From the NCBI GenBank assembly GCA_903861055.1, contig CAIOSU010000355.1, forward strand, positions 1 to 6,696: a stretch of DNA of 6,696 nucleotides. Direction: 5' to 3'. Shown here one piece after another: positions 5,267-6,696 of the stretch. Within the stretch, counting starts at the first letter, position 1, and each line of letters opens with the position of its first letter. The position numbers and the translations under genes were made by a program. The notes beneath the pieces are model-generated. The model was not told where the DNA came from, did no database searches, and saw nothing but the letters and a program-made list of their open reading frames with translations. The DNA is from an uncultured bacterium. Lineage in GTDB: Bacteria > Bacteroidota > Bacteroidia > Chitinophagales > CAIOSU01.

Positions 5267-6043
5267 ATGGCGCGCACCGTAAGCCTTATTACCGATTTTG
5301 GCTACCGCGATTTTTACGCTGGGGCGCTTAAGGGCGCTATTTTAAAGGCTTGCGGCGACGTACACTTGGTGGACGTGAGCCACAATATTGCCCAAGGTAA
5401 CTTTTCTGAAGCGGCTTTTGCGCTGCGCAGCGCTTATCATCATTTCCCTAAAGGTACTATCCACATTGTTAGCATAAACGATGAGGCCGACGAAGCCTCC
5501 CGTTTTTTGGCCATTCAACATAACGATCACTTTTTTCTGGGTGCCGATACTGGGCTGTTTAGCCTCGCATTCGACATTGAACCTGAACTGACTTTTGAGC
5601 CTACCATAGCTCAAGAACAACGTGCGGGCAAAATAGGTTTAAGTGAATTGTATGCTAAGTTGTGTGCCTTTATCAACTCGGGTAAGCCATTGCGCGAGAT
5701 TGGTCGCCCCGTGCAGGAGATTAGGCGGATTACAGCCTTAAGGCCGCAAGTGCAGCCGTCGTCTATTAAAGGTGCGGTGTTGTATATCGATTCGTTTAAG
5801 AACGTAGTGACCAATGTTACCCGCGAAATGTTTGAGCAAAGACGTAACGGACGCACTTTCGTAATTCAGTTTCGCAGGGAGCGGATACAAGAGATAAGCA
5901 GGTTTTACTATGAAGTTCCGTTTGGCGAAAAATTGTGTATTTTCAATACCGCAGGCTATTTAGAGATAGCCATTAATGGCGGGCAAGCGGCCAGTTTGCT
6001 TGGGCTTACATACGGAGACCAGATTTTAATTGAGTTTATATGA
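5267..6043 (+). CDS. S-adenosyl-L-methionine hydroxide adenosyltransferase family protein (DUF62)
   Basis: This is a 258-aa cytoplasmic protein of the SAM hydrolase/fluorinase superfamily, whose non-halogenating members split SAM with water into adenosine and methionine. The N-terminal domain opens with LITDFGYRDFYAGALKG (7-23). NDEADEASR (71-79) keeps the Asp (D72) and the Arg seven residues later (R79), matching D68 and R75 of the archaeal enzyme. GADTG (92-96) replaces the usual PDNG. The C-terminal beta-barrel carries IDSFKNVVTNV (174-184) and NTAGYLEIAINGGQAASLLGL (227-247). The third catalytic residue, His in FHGRD of canonical members, aligns with Gly124 (IGLSELYA), so activity could differ; I recall other Bacteroidota homologues also lacking that His. 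Length is normal. Its TGA overlaps the next ATG. Confidence 0.9.
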   Translation: MARTVSLITDFGYRDFYAGALKGAILKACGDVHLVDVSHNIAQGNFSEAAFALRSAYHHFPKGTIHIVSINDEADEASRFLAIQHNDHFFLGADTGLFSLAFDIEPELTFEPTIAQEQRAGKIGLSELYAKLCAFINSGKPLREIGRPVQEIRRITALRPQVQPSSIKGAVLYIDSFKNVVTNVTREMFEQRRNGRTFVIQFRRERIQEISRFYYEVPFGEKLCIFNTAGYLEIAINGGQAASLLGLTYGDQILIEFI

Positions 6044-6327
6044 TTACTAGGATTGTGAAAATGACCTTTCGCCCTGATGCGGCGGACGATTTTATTGGCA
6101 TATTTAACGCCACCCAAAGCCGCATTGCGGCTTTCGAGGGCTGCAATAGTGTTAAGGTTTTCCGCGATGCCACCAAGCAAAACGTATTCTTCACTATCAG
6201 CGAATGGGAAAGCGAAGAAGCGTTAGAAAACTACCGCGAATCAGAGTTGTTTGAGCAAGTTTGGGGCAAAGCGAAAAATTATTTCGATGCTAAACCCGAG
6301 GCTTGGACCTTAATTGAGGGCGTGTGA
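6040..6327 (+). CDS. antibiotic biosynthesis monooxygenase (ABM) domain protein
   Basis: This is a 95-aa single-domain protein of the ABM/dimeric alpha-beta barrel superfamily, which contains cofactor-free quinol monooxygenases (YgiN type) and haem-degrading enzymes. Visible features are the opening strand MITRIVKMTFRPD, FEGCNSVKVFRD at 32-43, FFTISEWESEEALENYRESELF at about 50-71, and a C-terminal KPEAW. There is no export signal. Its ATG overlaps the SAM hydrolase stop as ATGA, so the two are probably translationally coupled and co-transcribed. The substrate cannot be told from sequence. A link to quinones or haem is a family possibility only, and this subgroup is small and uncharacterised. 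Confidence 0.85.
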   Translation: MITRIVKMTFRPDAADDFIGIFNATQSRIAAFEGCNSVKVFRDATKQNVFFTISEWESEEALENYRESELFEQVWGKAKNYFDAKPEAWTLIEGV

Positions 6328-6379
6328 TGAGTTTTTGATATGGTGTTACAACTATACCTCACAAGTGTTTTGATTGTGT

Positions 6380-6397
6380 TTTCCAAGCTCTTGGAAA
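6380..6397. terminator. hairpin downstream of the SAM hydrolase-ABM operon
   Basis: TTTCCAAG-CT-CTTGGAAA forms a perfect 8-bp inverted repeat, or 7 bp with a GCTC loop. It lies 53 nt after the ABM stop. It is AT-rich and has no T-run on its 3' side (ATGTAATTT follows), so it is not a classical intrinsic terminator. It could stop or stabilise the operon transcript. Confidence 0.35.
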
Positions 6398-6429
6398 TGT
6401 AATTTACCCCGTTAAATAAATTTTTCTTG

Positions 6430-6462
6430 TTGTCGCTTTTCAAAGGCACTTTGTTATCTTGC
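6430..6462 (+). promoter_or_regulatory. possible promoter of the exported-protein gene
   Basis: TTG at 6430-6432 and TATCTTGC at 6455-6462 are 22 nt apart. They resemble the -33 TTG and -7 TAnnTTTG elements of Bacteroidota primary-sigma promoters. The predicted start of transcription is a few bases before the ATG at 6475, giving a very short leader. The -7 match is imperfect. Confidence 0.35.
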
Positions 6463-6474
6463 AGCCTGTTTAAA

Positions 6475-6696
6475 ATGAAATGCACTTTCCTATATATGTT
6501 TTGCTTGTCTGTGCTATTATTTGCAGCAAGTAGCTCGTATGCTCAAAGTGTGGTTGGCGATACGTTGCAGCATACTATAATGGCAGGTGGTAACATTACG
6601 GTGCCAGAAGGGGAGGAGTGGCGCTTTTTGAGCTTACATTATAGTGAAGGGACTTACGGGATGGCGGTTAAATGGGAAGGGCCGGACACCCTGAAA
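6475..6696 (+). CDS. exported protein, N-terminal part (runs off the right edge)
   Basis: The frame opens with ATG at 6475 and stays open for 74 codons to the window end. The N-terminus is a textbook signal peptide: Lys2, a hydrophobic stretch from about 4 to 18 (FLYMFCLSVLLFAA), then SSSYA-QS with likely signal peptidase I cleavage after Ala23. No lipobox Cys is placed for lipidation at the cleavage site. The mature part begins QSVVGDTLQHTIMAGGNITVPEGEEWRF in short pieces and continues with beta-rich, Gly/Thr-rich sequence typical of secreted or surface proteins. The family is not recognised. The frame is supported by the signal peptide and the promoter-like motif just upstream. Confidence 0.75.
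   Translation, partial: MKCTFLYMFCLSVLLFAASSSYAQSVVGDTLQHTIMAGGNITVPEGEEWRFLSLHYSEGTYGMAVKWEGPDTLK

Overview
The window looks like chromosomal DNA of a Bacteroidota (Bacteroidetes) bacterium, probably a chitinophagal or sphingobacterial relative. The reasons are the Bacteroidota-type protein sequences (MenD, MenB, PhoH, SAM hydrolase), the lack of Shine-Dalgarno sequences, several starts preceded by motifs resembling the TAnnTTTG -7 element of this phylum, and intergenic DNA packed with short palindromic and tandem repeats. The exact genus cannot be read from the sequence.

Left block (1-2210, minus strand): a menaquinone-biosynthesis operon, menD followed after 5 bp by menB. menB runs off the left edge. 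MenD makes SEPHCHC from isochorismate and 2-oxoglutarate; MenB closes the naphthoquinone ring later in the same pathway. No menH lies between them.

Repeat block (2211-3305): about 1.1 kb without a credible gene. It is a patchwork of four copies of a 22-nt direct repeat, ATSGACC heptamer arrays, a perfect 17-nt palindrome, an AATTCT array, a 22-nt direct-repeat pair and a 154-bp MITE-like element with imperfect terminal inverted repeats.

Middle (3306-3998, plus strand): a lone gene resembling the uncharacterised DUF1826 family, with an HxD...H-x10-R pattern that could mark an Fe(II)/2-oxoglutarate oxygenase-type active site. A Fur-box-like half site lies upstream. Downstream, between it and the convergent phoH, is a symmetric palindrome pair (45 nt - 31 nt - inverted 45 nt).

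Right block (4212-6696): phoH (minus strand, TTG start) is divergent from a SAM hydroxide adenosyltransferase gene. The latter is coupled by an ATGA overlap to a small antibiotic-biosynthesis-monooxygenase-fold protein. After a 147-bp gap, the 5' end of a gene for a signal-peptide-bearing exported protein reaches the right edge.

I see no clear novel multi-gene system. The most interesting content is the repeat architecture, the SAM-hydrolase homologue lacking the canonical catalytic His, and the isolated DUF1826-like gene.
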